A DNA stretch of 28,346 bases. It comes from Seminavis robusta. Taxonomy: Eukaryota; Bacillariophyta; Bacillariophyceae; Naviculales; Naviculaceae. Below, in pieces: positions 9,336 through 17,659 of the stretch. Below the pieces are notes generated by a model. It was not told the DNA's origin and did no database searches. It saw nothing but the letters and a program-made list of their open reading frames with translations. A program made the translations under genes and the position numbers. The stretch is from assembly GCA_903772945.1 (NCBI GenBank), contig CAICTM010001485.1, positions 1 through 28,346 on the forward strand, read 5' to 3'. Position 1 is the stretch's first letter. The number at the start of each line of letters is the position of its first letter.

Positions 9336-10955
9336 TTATTTGGGCATGTTGTAATGAAACTCCTGCATCAGTTTGGGATCCAAATAATAGGCCGCATATT
9401 GCAGATCCAACGGTGTGAATCCTTGCAATCGCAAAAGGGGATTCCCATAGTGTATCATGGATTCCAAATATCCATTGCGAGCGGTTTTTTTGTCCTTTTC
9501 CTTTTCGTGAGGAAAACTGTGACTTTCCTTGGTGGATTGGGCCCGTATCCGCACCGTTTCGTCCACGAGCCGTCCGCCGGCACATTCGCACACTTGTTGG
9601 ATCATGGCTTGGGGATGAAACATCAAGTCTTCGAGGCGCAAAAAAATGCGATTGGTAGCCAGCACAGCATTTTGTTCTTGTTGATTGTAGTAGTATTCTC
9701 GATGCCAGTCATTGTAAAAGTGCACCATGGAGAGATGATATCGTTTCCGCTCGCTATAAATGATTTGCACGGGGAAAAAGTGCAGTTGCAGTTCGTCGAT
9801 TGTCAATGGCAGAATGTCACCCGTTTGATTCTTCTTATGATTCCACGCGTGCACTACGGCCGGAAGTGGATTGTTTTTCAACAGTGGGTACGTTCCTTCA
9901 TTGGGCGTCCCGGGTGGAAATTCCAAATCTCCTGTTGGGAGTTGATCTGTGACGGGTCCAAAATTCTTGTCTCGAAACTGCTCCAGTTCGTATTGGGTCG
10001 GCCACAGGGCTGGACAATGATTGTCGGGACTATCGATGGGCAAAAATTTGGGCCAATGGGCCGTGTAAAAGTTGTGACAGAGGGATTTCATCCAGAGAAA
10101 GGGATCTCGAATCATGACAATGGGTAAAATCATGTGACTCTTGTCATTGCCACGTTCAACGAACCATCCTTCTTGTTGTGGAGGAGGCGCGTGTTTTCCT
10201 TGTGGCATTTGCCACATAATGCCTTCGCCAGCTTTTGGTAGATTATTGTTGGTCTCGTGTTGCGGAATGGCACAATTGTGCAGCAATGTATCCGCCAACA
10301 AATTGGTTCCGGAATTGAACATGCCCGCCACGGCGAGTGCTTTGCCCCATCCTGCTGTGGCCGCGGCCGTTTGAAAAGCTCGACACGTTTCTGGCGTTGC
10401 TCCTTGGAGCCGTGGTTGGTCCCCGTACATGGATGCCACTTGCGCCCAAGTGGGCAACAAATTGTAGTGTTCGTAACTCAGGGTCGTCAGACCGGCATGA
10501 TTGCGCAGCAACAAGAGCAATTTTTCCTTGTCGTGGCCGTTGTGTTGTGATAGATCCAAAAAATGTTGAATGGGTTGGTCTTCTTGTTCTTGTAAATCCT
10601 CTTGTTTTGGTTGTGGGGATGCCTGTTGTTTGATGTCAATGGGTGGCTTGGGCTGGGTATCCGGTGTCGAGGAAGGTTTGGATTGTTCAGCTGATGATAC
10701 AGTAATCTTTTGTTGTTGTGTCACATTTTTGACGGCGTTGATCTCTCTACTGCTATTACTAATAATGGTGGAGTTGGACCAGACTTTCCAAAAATCATAA
10801 TCGGAAACCAAGACAAGACCAACTCCACAGATCAAACAAAGCGGCACGCTCAGGACAACCGAACGTTTCCTATGGATAATCTTCTGACAAGTAGTACCCT
10901 CCACTGCAGGCGCTGCCGATGGTGTCCCTCCCTTGCGTCGGGGGCCTTTCACCAT
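9336..10955 (-). CDS. Golgi-type sulfotransferase-like protein
   Basis: The product has 539 residues from ATG 10955; the frame is open eight codons further only through a GTG, so this ATG is preferred. A short basic cytoplasmic tail (MVKGPRRKGG) is followed by one hydrophobic anchor at about residues 33-53 (VVLSVPLCLICGVGLVLVSD), then a Gln/Pro/Ser-rich stem. The catalytic domain shows a P-loop-like 5'-phosphosulfate binding motif, VAGMFNSGTNLLADTLL (about 208-224), and a 3'-phosphate binding segment, IVMIRDPFLWMKSLC (about 277-292), then RLEDLMFHP near the C-terminal third. This is the layout of type II Golgi sulfotransferases, which transfer sulfate from PAPS to glycans or proteins. The acceptor cannot be read from sequence; sulfated cell-wall polysaccharide is a plausible target in a diatom. 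No introns seen. It is divergent from the Ycf34-like gene, sharing a 290-bp promoter interval. Confidence 0.78.
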   Translation of the reverse strand: MVKGPRRKGGTPSAAPAVEGTTCQKIIHRKRSVVLSVPLCLICGVGLVLVSDYDFWKVWSNSTIISNSSREINAVKNVTQQQKITVSSAEQSKPSSTPDTQPKPPIDIKQQASPQPKQEDLQEQEDQPIQHFLDLSQHNGHDKEKLLLLLRNHAGLTTLSYEHYNLLPTWAQVASMYGDQPRLQGATPETCRAFQTAAATAGWGKALAVAGMFNSGTNLLADTLLHNCAIPQHETNNNLPKAGEGIMWQMPQGKHAPPPQQEGWFVERGNDKSHMILPIVMIRDPFLWMKSLCHNFYTAHWPKFLPIDSPDNHCPALWPTQYELEQFRDKNFGPVTDQLPTGDLEFPPGTPNEGTYPLLKNNPLPAVVHAWNHKKNQTGDILPLTIDELQLHFFPVQIIYSERKRYHLSMVHFYNDWHREYYYNQQEQNAVLATNRIFLRLEDLMFHPQAMIQQVCECAGGRLVDETVRIRAQSTKESHSFPHEKEKDKKTARNGYLESMIHYGNPLLRLQGFTPLDLQYAAYYLDPKLMQEFHYNMPK

Positions 10956-11245
10956 CTCGATGATTGATGGAAAAACCACAACTCAAAGAAAGTTTGAATG
11001 ATTCGATCGAGAGATGAAAGAAGAGATGAAGATGACTGCTGTGACTGTCAATGACCTGTCTGTGTGACTGTCAGTTCCGAAGGCGGTTCAGGATTCAGGA
11101 TACCGGTAGCGTTGATGACGTGGCAAAACAAAGAACAAAGAAATGAAGTCAAGATCATTGTGCAAACCACCCACAACACAACGCTCTCTTTCACTTCTTC
11201 TTCATCACCCCTGACCTCCGAGAACTATACTAAATCCGATAGACA
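10956..11245. promoter_or_regulatory. Shared divergent promoter interval (sulfotransferase / Ycf34-like)
   Basis: The two start codons face away from each other across 290 bp, so both promoters must lie here unless they overlap the genes. It contains TGACGTGG at 11116-11123, a bZIP-type (CRE/G-box hybrid) core, about 120 bp before the Ycf34-like ATG. CRE-type TGACGT cores are known in CO2/light-responsive promoters of Phaeodactylum; a role here is inference. No TATA box is convincing. Confidence 0.35.
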
Positions 11246-11943
11246 ATGAGATCAATAATGTCAACCAGGACCTTTGTTGTTTCCGCCTTGGTGGGAACCT
11301 GTTCCCTTTTCACAAACGCCTTTGTGTTTCCTCGAGCCATGCCGCAAAAGACGACTACCAACCTGGACATGTGCATCTGCATCGACTGTGCCCGAGTGAC
11401 CAACTGTCAAGCATACCATTTTGTAGAATCCAAGCACAATCAGCCACATATAAGCAAAAGTCCAGTGAGTTTCTAGTTAGCTAGCTTATCGCAATTTGGA
11501 AGCATTTGAGTCCATGTTCTGTTTTTTACTCTCTTTCATGCTCACTCTCAACTCATTCCCGCCGCTGATTGTATCCTTGGTTTCCCCTTTTTTATTGTTT
11601 TTCGGATACGACTGTACAGACATTCATGCCCCAACAAGGATCCCCCACAATACACGTCAATGTGAGAACCATTCGTACACAAGAAGATCGTCAAAAAGAA
11701 ATGGAACGCATGTGGAGCGAACACGAGACCGAGACCGCCAATGCCATGGCCAAGGCAGAACAACAGCAAGACAATGACAATAGTGAACCACTCGTGGGAG
11801 AAACCAAATATGATCTCAGCCCCACCACAACCACCGAATACGATGTCGTCAAATGCGCCGATTATCAACACGACCAGGATTGTTGGATCCGAAACATGCC
11901 ACAGGAAATCAAAGATGCCAATCCACAATTTGTGCCGAGTTAG
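11246..11943 (+). CDS. ycf34: Ycf34-like plastid protein, nucleus-encoded
   Basis: Two exons, 11246-11464 and 11620-11943, join in phase 0 across a 155-bp intron (donor GTGAGT, acceptor CTGTACAG) to give 180 residues. The N-terminus is a signal peptide (FVVSALVGTCSLF) ending TNA|FVFPRA, the ASAFAP-type junction with Phe at +1 that marks diatom plastid import. The mature part starts with CICIDCARVTNCQAYHFVES and KHNQPHI, the Cys-rich opening of Ycf34, then PTIHVNVRTIR, an acidic/Gln-rich insert, and a closing EYDVVKCADYQHDQDCW block. Ycf34 in cyanobacteria and red-algal plastids is a small iron-sulfur cluster protein linked to photosynthetic electron transport. The four cysteines of the opening block and the later Cys are retained. 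The insert of about 60 residues (REDRQKEMERMW-like and SEPLVGETK regions) makes it longer than the usual ~80-residue protein. Confidence 0.82.
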
Positions 11944-12228
11944 CTAAGTTAGTTAGAATAAGAATGAATGCGTTGTATGGGAGATGCAACGAGCCATGCC
12001 ATGTTCGTAGGCATTCTCAATCTCCACGCAGAATGGCCGTTCTGGGACAATGTCATGGAAGATAGCTGGCTAGCGATAGCCGTCTTTTCCCCTCTCTCCG
12101 TGCTAAAATCTTTACGTTAGTTGTTGCTGCTGTTCAAGTGAGGAGAAGTACACGCGTCTTTCCTCTTCAGGCTGTGGCATCGGACTGGCAAGGGCGCTGA
12201 CCCGCAACAGGTTCAACTCTCTTGGTTT
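11944..12228. other. Convergent 3' intergenic region
   Basis: Lies between the stops of the Ycf34-like gene and the TatD-like gene on the opposite strand. It holds the 3' UTRs of both; no gene, repeat or RNA recognised. Confidence 0.5.
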
Positions 12229-13632
12229 TCAATTTGCCGTGTCATTCTCGTTGGGATCTGACTCTGCTTCTTCTTCTTCGGCTGCAACAACATCCTCCTC
12301 CTCTGCCGCCTCTGCTGCTACTAACAATTGCGGATACAACTGCAACGTCCGTTCGGAGCAGGCACGAGCCACATCGACAATGGACACGGTCTTTTTGTAG
12401 TGTGCCACAGCCCGTGCCACAAAGGGCCACAATCCCGCATGATAAAAAGCATCTCGCCCTAGCAAATTGGCAATTTCGGCAGGAATGACATGCGACGTCA
12501 TCAAGACGAGTTTGTCGAGTGGCAAGTCAAAGGCACATTCGTGCAAATGGCCTGCCTTGGCAAAACTGACGGATCCATCGAGACCAATCGTCAAATGAGG
12601 GCATGCTTGGAGAAACGATAGCATATGAGACGCCAGACCGGACCAATTGGCCAACACAATTTGTAACGTGGGAAACTCGGTGGTGGCGTCAGTCAGAATG
12701 GTCTGCAAATCCAACAAGACGTGGGCATAGTCCGTGCCGGCAATTTGGTCCAAATCCAATCCAGCAGCTCCCGGCAAGGCTTGAATCTGTACCGTCACTC
12801 CGGCTTGTCCGGCAGCTTTGCAAGTGGCAATGACCCGTCGTTTTTGGGATTCCTTGTCACAGCCGGGTCGTTGACAAATAGTATAATCGAGAATGGCCCA
12901 ATAACCCACAATCTTGTCGGGATGATCGTGGAGTGTTTGTGTTAACGAATTCACGGCGGCATCCATTTCCGAGTCATTGTAGAGAAAATCGCGCGCCAAA
13001 CCAATCATGTACCACGTGTGCGCTGGCAATGGAATATCGTTGTTGTTAGGACAAATCCACGGTCGATTGGGTTTGAGCAGTGTTTGGGAAATCATACCTC
13101 CCAAATTGGTGTGACGTTGGGCATCGATCAGCGCTGTTTGAACCTCTTGAAAGGCTTCTTTTTGCGAAATTTTGGTTTTTCCTCGACCCTGTTTGCAGTA
13201 GTCCATGGTCGATGCAATGTCACACGCCACATCATAGTACCGAAAATCGCAGGCATTCAGTTCGGGTGGATACTCCAACAGACTACTACTACTACTGTCT
13301 TGTTGTGGAGTACCATATTTTCTCGCCTGATACAATTCCTTTTCGTGATTGACATTGCTCTTCTTTTTGAACCGCGACATGCCACGACCATCGTCTCGCA
13401 CTCCCGGACATTCTCGTCGCACATGACCGACGTCGCCACAGATATGGCACTTCATGCGCGCACGTCTCTTTTCGGCGGCTGCCTTTCGTTGCAATTCGCG
13501 ACGCGCTGCAAAATCCAAGTCTTTCAGGTTAGTACCAGCATTGCTTTTAGGAGGAGACTGTGCTTGGACATCTTCCTTATCGTTGTCGTCGTCGTCGTTC
13601 TTGGGACGATGGCGGCGGTTCTTTTTGCCCAT
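12229..13632 (-). CDS. TatD-like metal-dependent hydrolase fold with CCHC zinc knuckle, probably inactive
   Basis: The protein has 467 residues from ATG 13632 (the frame is open 20 codons further but only via TTG). It opens with a basic then acidic tract (GKKNRRHRPKNDDDDND), then a charged helix, then a zinc knuckle C62-x2-C65-x4-H70-x4-C75. The remainder matches the TatD amidohydrolase-like barrel in order: a YYDVACDIAST strand, an alpha/beta middle with QIVLANWSG, then LTIGLDGSVSFAKAG, LPLDKLVLMTSHVIP, and a C-terminal helix with ACSERTLQLYP. In active TatD the corresponding metal ligands are the N-terminal HxH, a histidine in 'HcFsG', and the Asp of 'ETD'. Here they read V-A-C-D, NWSG and M-T-S, so the ligands are missing. 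I infer loss of nuclease activity and perhaps nucleic-acid binding through the knuckle. The C-terminus is Glu-rich. Divergent from 14014. Confidence 0.72.
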   Translation of the reverse strand: MGKKNRRHRPKNDDDDNDKEDVQAQSPPKSNAGTNLKDLDFAARRELQRKAAAEKRRARMKCHICGDVGHVRRECPGVRDDGRGMSRFKKKSNVNHEKELYQARKYGTPQQDSSSSSLLEYPPELNACDFRYYDVACDIASTMDYCKQGRGKTKISQKEAFQEVQTALIDAQRHTNLGGMISQTLLKPNRPWICPNNNDIPLPAHTWYMIGLARDFLYNDSEMDAAVNSLTQTLHDHPDKIVGYWAILDYTICQRPGCDKESQKRRVIATCKAAGQAGVTVQIQALPGAAGLDLDQIAGTDYAHVLLDLQTILTDATTEFPTLQIVLANWSGLASHMLSFLQACPHLTIGLDGSVSFAKAGHLHECAFDLPLDKLVLMTSHVIPAEIANLLGRDAFYHAGLWPFVARAVAHYKKTVSIVDVARACSERTLQLYPQLLVAAEAAEEEDVVAAEEEEAESDPNENDTAN

Positions 13633-14013
13633 GGTGGATGAGAATGAGAAAGTGTTACAGTTGTTGTTTTTGTAGAGAAGGAAGGCAACCAATGTGGAGA
13701 CTTGTTATTATGATCACCTCGAGGCAAGCAAGGTCCTCCAACAGCATGATATGGAGTGTCAACACCCGCAATTGCGAAGATACGAAGATACTCTTCGATC
13801 TACTTTCACAGAGATTGGGGAAATATGTTGATGAGAACATATTACCTTTTCTCCCTATTTGTTGGCGTGGTTTCCGAAATCGCAGTGTGGTCATCATGCC
13901 GGCAGCCATCCTGCGATGGTGCCCATTCATTATTTCCGATACTACGTGTAGTACCCCCGGCGTTACATACAACTTACATGCCATAGAGACGACACAAAAC
14001 AAACAAACACAAT
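13633..14013. promoter_or_regulatory. Divergent promoter interval (TatD-like / F-box-SKP1 fusion)
   Basis: A 381-bp interval between two start codons on opposite strands; it must hold both promoters. No specific element, repeat or RNA gene recognised. The ATG at 14014 sits in an A-rich context (ACACAATATG). Confidence 0.4.
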
Positions 14014-15603
14014 ATGTTTGCCTCCATGTCCAAAAACAAGGATGAAAATAATAATGGCAGTGACAAGGGCAAGAAGCGTTTCAACATGATTTCTATTCCT
14101 CAGAAGTTTGAATGGACGGGGATATCATCCATCATTTCACAAGACAACAATAAACACCACCATAACAATAAACCTACTGATGCTGATACGGATACTGATG
14201 ATATTTTGACCATTATGGAGGGACTAATCCTCTGGAATGTCCTTGGGTTTGCATTGGCGGATACCAAGGATTATGTTTGCTTTTCGGCCGTCAACAAGGA
14301 ATGGAATCAAGTGGTACGAACGCTGGTGCCACCCGTCATGTACCAGATCAAGGCCGTGTTGGACCACAATAATAACAATAAGAGCCGCGATGAGCTAATA
14401 CTTCAAGTCAAGGATTTGGAACTATTGACTGCCGTTCTGGAAATGGTACCCGACAAGGACTCGGCCATTTATCGACAGGACAATCGACGACAACACTTGG
14501 AGTGGCCTCATTTGCAACCCCCATTTGCCATGATTGTCATGCGATTTGTGTTTGCCGCATCGACCAAACGAAATAAGTTTTCCTCCAATATGTATGAAAT
14601 GGTCTGCTGTTTTCTGGAAAAAATATCCATCCAGACAGCACACCAAATGATCAAGACATTTTACAACAACAACAGCAACACGGCAAATATTTTGGAGAAT
14701 CTCGTCCAATTGTGGGTGACGTGGGAGGGGATGGTCGGCATTGTGGAGGCTATTGCCGGTCATCTCAGTCGATATTATGCCGCGCAAAACAGCCTATTGT
14801 CATTGACCCAACATGCCCGCCACTGCTTTGTCGCAGTCCTCTTGTCGGGTCCCGAATTCCCCTATGGGCTGGCGGAACTGTTGGGGCACATGCAGGGAAC
14901 AAAAGTACTCAACAATATGCCAAGGGATCTGGTGCTGCGAGCCTATCATGCCAGTATCGCCATTGCATCGTTTCCTACAGAATTACAACAACACTGGGAC
15001 CAAGTGGGGGGCTTTGGGGTAATCCTACAGGCTTACAACCAAATAAAAGCCCAAGTGGAAGAAAGCATTCTTCCATCAGAAGAAGAAGAAGAAGAAGAAG
15101 AAGAAGAGCAAATAGCGCAGGTTGTTGGGCAGCCACAACACCAAGAAGAAGAAGAGAAAGCTAATTTCCATCTCACACTCATGTTCCCCAATGGAACCAA
15201 GCTGAATGCTCTACATCATTTTGTAGAGTCCAGTATACTCTTGAAGAATATGCACTTTGCAAATGGGGATGCTATTCGATGGCATGGAGATGAGGATATT
15301 CCACATTTTGTTAAGGCATTGGTGTTTTATGCCCTGGATGAAAAGACTCCGATGCCTCCCACTTTTCCAGCACCACTTCCACATGGTGTACACCTCACAT
15401 CTATCCTGGGGGCGGAGAATGCACAGTTTGCAAGGTTGGTGGAACCGCACTCCGCCCAGGAGCTGTTGGTTCTCATTCATTTTTGCAGCTTTTTGAACTT
15501 GGAAAAGCTAGCGACATTGTGTGGCATGGCGATTGCCTTGAAGATTAGGGAAATGAATCCAGCGGAACTTCGGACAATAAATCTGACGAGAATAAATGAA
15601 TGA
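14014..15603 (+). CDS. F-box-like protein fused to a C-terminal SKP1-like domain
   Basis: The product has 529 residues, single exon. After an Asn/Asp-rich, low-complexity leader, residues ~64-105 (LILWNVLGFALADTKDYVCF, then SAVNKEWNQVV) have the F-box pattern of a leading helix, an 'L..L..v...W' core. A helical middle (about 110-350) is unassigned. A Glu run at ~356-366, encoded by a GAA repeat, separates it from a C-terminal domain (about 385-529). That domain reads as SKP1: FHLTLMFPNGTKLNALHHFV (BTB/POZ strand-helix opening), EDIPHFVKALVFYALDE, then AQFARLVEPHSAQELLVLIH, FLNLEKLATLCGMAIALKI and NPAELRTINL, which match SKP1's 'L.eLi.aanyL.i..Ll.ltc..va..i..ktpeEiR..fnI'. The F-box-binding tail of SKP1 (WCEEK region) is absent. 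In SCF ubiquitin ligases SKP1 bridges CUL1 and an F-box protein; a fusion could do both steps itself. The SKP1-like part is firm, the F-box part moderate. Confidence 0.72.
   Translation: MFASMSKNKDENNNGSDKGKKRFNMISIPQKFEWTGISSIISQDNNKHHHNNKPTDADTDTDDILTIMEGLILWNVLGFALADTKDYVCFSAVNKEWNQVVRTLVPPVMYQIKAVLDHNNNNKSRDELILQVKDLELLTAVLEMVPDKDSAIYRQDNRRQHLEWPHLQPPFAMIVMRFVFAASTKRNKFSSNMYEMVCCFLEKISIQTAHQMIKTFYNNNSNTANILENLVQLWVTWEGMVGIVEAIAGHLSRYYAAQNSLLSLTQHARHCFVAVLLSGPEFPYGLAELLGHMQGTKVLNNMPRDLVLRAYHASIAIASFPTELQQHWDQVGGFGVILQAYNQIKAQVEESILPSEEEEEEEEEEQIAQVVGQPQHQEEEEKANFHLTLMFPNGTKLNALHHFVESSILLKNMHFANGDAIRWHGDEDIPHFVKALVFYALDEKTPMPPTFPAPLPHGVHLTSILGAENAQFARLVEPHSAQELLVLIHFCSFLNLEKLATLCGMAIALKIREMNPAELRTINLTRINE
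15079..15108 (+). repeat. GAA microsatellite in coding sequence
   Basis: About ten GAA/GAG triplets encode the Glu run between the helical middle and the SKP1-like domain of the gene at 14014-15603. Length variation here would change the linker without shifting frame. Confidence 0.85.
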
Positions 15604-15730
15604 TCTGTATTATAGACCTCTTTTGAGGTTGGGCCAGCTAGATTAGAAAATCCAATGCACCTTCTCTGACTCTATAGCTCGCTAGCTAGGTTTGTCACTA
15701 TTTACTCTTGGTTGGTTTGTTCTTCTGTTG
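15604..15730. other. Convergent 3' intergenic region
   Basis: Only 127 bp separate the stop of the F-box/SKP1 fusion from the stop of the HET/TIR-TPR gene. It contains a clustered GCTCGCTAGCTAGG motif but no gene. Confidence 0.5.
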
Positions 15731-17659
15731 TTATGGGATAGCTACTAGTAGTTCATCAATCTTGTTCTGAAGCAACCTTACTTCCGCATGATCCACACCT
15801 GGAAGCGATTCTTGGATGTGCAAGGCCTGCCGAAAGTGGTGCAAGGCAGCTTCTCTGTCCCCCATCTTTTCCAGTGTTGCGGCCACATCAATAATTGTTT
15901 CCGCATGGTACGCCGGTTTGAGCTCCACACGGATGGCTATCTCCGCAGCAATCTTGAAAAAGTCAAGTGCGCCCCTATAATCCCCACGTTTCTCTAGCAA
16001 TTTCCCCAAGCTCGTGTAAGACTTGGCCGTGTCCGGATGGTCCCTCCCACGCACCAATTCTCGTATTGCGAGCGCCTTTTGGTGCTCTTGCCAAGATTCC
16101 TCGTAATCGCCTCGGTCTCGAAGAAGCATTCCAATACTGTGATGCGAACAAGCAATATCCGGATGGTTGTCGTTTCCCAGTGCTTGTTGTCGTATGGATA
16201 ACCCCTTTCGATAGGCAACGAGAGCCCCGTCAAAGTCCCCTTGATCCTGCAGAATCTTTCCAATATTGTTGTGTGAAGCGGCTACATCCGAATGCTGATA
16301 CCCGAGCACCGCCTCACGAATCGAAAGGGCTGTTTGATGTTCTTCCAATGCACCTTCATAGTCGCCCTCTTCACGCAAGAGTCTTCCAATGTTGTGGTGC
16401 ATCCACGCAACATCGGCATTGCGATGCCCGGATTGAGATGCCGCGGTTGCTTTTCGAAGTTCCACCAGTGCTGCCTTGTTCGCCCCCGTCCTCATTAAGC
16501 ACCACGCAATTCTGTTGCGTGCGGCTGCCACGTCAGGATGGGAATCACCCAATACGTCTTGACGAATGGCCAGTACGTATTGAAACTCGTCCATGGCGGG
16601 TCCGTGTTCACCATTCTCGAGCATGAGGACACCTAATTTGTCGTGTTGGTTGGCGTGATGCAATCCATCTACATTGCTGCTGTCACTAGTAGTACATGAG
16701 TACAACTCTCTCCGAGACTGTGACAAGCGGCAAACGGTGTGACGGATCCAGCTGCGAAGAAGCTCATTGACTTTTTGATTCATGACCTTGAACCCACATT
16801 GTTTCGCCACCAGTTCCAAAATGACAACTCGATCCCGTTCTATGGATGCTAGAGCGTTTTCAATTTGCGTTTGCCCCAATGCTTTGTAGAGTGATTGAAG
16901 CCCCTCCTGGTGATTGTCGTTATCATTTCCCAAGAGATCCTGCTGGAGTGCTTGTTTCTCGGATGGCGGCATGACCACGGTGGTTTGGCAATCCTTGACA
17001 TGAGCTGTGTAGAGTTCGTACACCGACCATATTCGTTGTAGATAGCGAGGATTGTTCCATGGGGACATCATCGCGAGGACATGGCCAATTGAAACCACAC
17101 GCAGTCCAAACTCGGCAAAAAAGTCCACTTGGGGCTCGAGCATTCCCGACCGTTCTGATTTCTTTTGCTGCCACACACGGTGTTGATTGACACATAGGAA
17201 GCAAATCCAAACAAACGTCTGAGTGGGATCTCGATTTGTAGTATAGCAAAAGTCGACCAAAGTATCAATGATATCCCCAATTCTGTACCCTGGACAAATG
17301 AAATGAAGGAAGGAACAAATTGGAAGAAGGAGCATGAATATGTGAGTCTGTCTGTTCAGAACAACTTTGGTTCCTCCACTCTGCAAGCTCTCACCCCAAG
17401 TATAGCTCAACATCACGTTAGCTTGTCCCACACTGATGCCATCATCATCGACTCCATGGACATATGCCGCTCCCATTCGCCCATCAATCGGACAGCAAAC
17501 ATGGTCGGCTTTTCGTCGAATCACTCCAGGAGCTTCCTCGTCCAAATTCTCAATGTCATAGACAGTAGAGTCTCGGCTCAACCCTGGAGTGGCCAACACT
17601 TCTTGCAAGAATGTACTGCGAAGATAGTGAACACTGACAGCCAATGTGGAACGTTCCAT
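15731..17659 (-). CDS. HET/TIR-like domain protein with C-terminal TPR array
   Basis: ATG at 17659 follows an in-frame TAG. The frame is open throughout, but residues ~90-125 are best read as a 105-bp in-frame intron, 17394-17290 (donor GTGAGAG, acceptor TTTGTCCAG). Exons 17659-17395 and 17289-15731 then join as LSYTWG-YRIGDIIDTLVDFC, giving 607 residues. That block plus FVWICFLCVNQHRV and PRYLQRIWSVYELYTA is the layout of HET-domain/TIR-like proteins ('LSYvWG', 'lWiDalCinQ'). The C-terminal half (about 290-607) is a TPR array of ~42-residue units like those of kinesin light chain and nephrocystin-3 (GDYEGALEEHQTALSIREAV, GNDNHPDIACSHHSIGMLLR). No NB-ARC or kinase is present. In fungi HET domains trigger self/non-self death, but function in diatoms is unknown. 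It is tail-to-tail with the F-box/SKP1 gene and head-to-head with the TylF-like gene. Confidence 0.78.
   Translation of the reverse strand: MERSTLAVSVHYLRSTFLQEVLATPGLSRDSTVYDIENLDEEAPGVIRRKADHVCCPIDGRMGAAYVHGVDDDGISVGQANVMLSYTWGESLQSGGTKVVLNRQTHIFMLLLPICSFLHFICPGYRIGDIIDTLVDFCYTTNRDPTQTFVWICFLCVNQHRVWQQKKSERSGMLEPQVDFFAEFGLRVVSIGHVLAMMSPWNNPRYLQRIWSVYELYTAHVKDCQTTVVMPPSEKQALQQDLLGNDNDNHQEGLQSLYKALGQTQIENALASIERDRVVILELVAKQCGFKVMNQKVNELLRSWIRHTVCRLSQSRRELYSCTTSDSSNVDGLHHANQHDKLGVLMLENGEHGPAMDEFQYVLAIRQDVLGDSHPDVAAARNRIAWCLMRTGANKAALVELRKATAASQSGHRNADVAWMHHNIGRLLREEGDYEGALEEHQTALSIREAVLGYQHSDVAASHNNIGKILQDQGDFDGALVAYRKGLSIRQQALGNDNHPDIACSHHSIGMLLRDRGDYEESWQEHQKALAIRELVRGRDHPDTAKSYTSLGKLLEKRGDYRGALDFFKIAAEIAIRVELKPAYHAETIIDVAATLEKMGDREAALHHFRQALHIQESLPGVDHAEVRLLQNKIDELLVAIP

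Noticed and set aside
9354..10127. 257-codon plus-strand frame inside the sulfotransferase gene
   Set aside because: Antisense to the sulfotransferase catalytic domain; no recognised motif.
13018..13641. 207-codon plus-strand frame
   Set aside because: Shadow of the TatD-like gene on the opposite strand.
15061..15108. Possible CRISPR-like or structured repeat
   Set aside because: Simple GAA triplet tract encoding Glu, with no spacers.
15967..16626. 219-codon plus-strand frame
   Set aside because: Antisense of the TPR array; periodic pattern comes from the repeats on the other strand.
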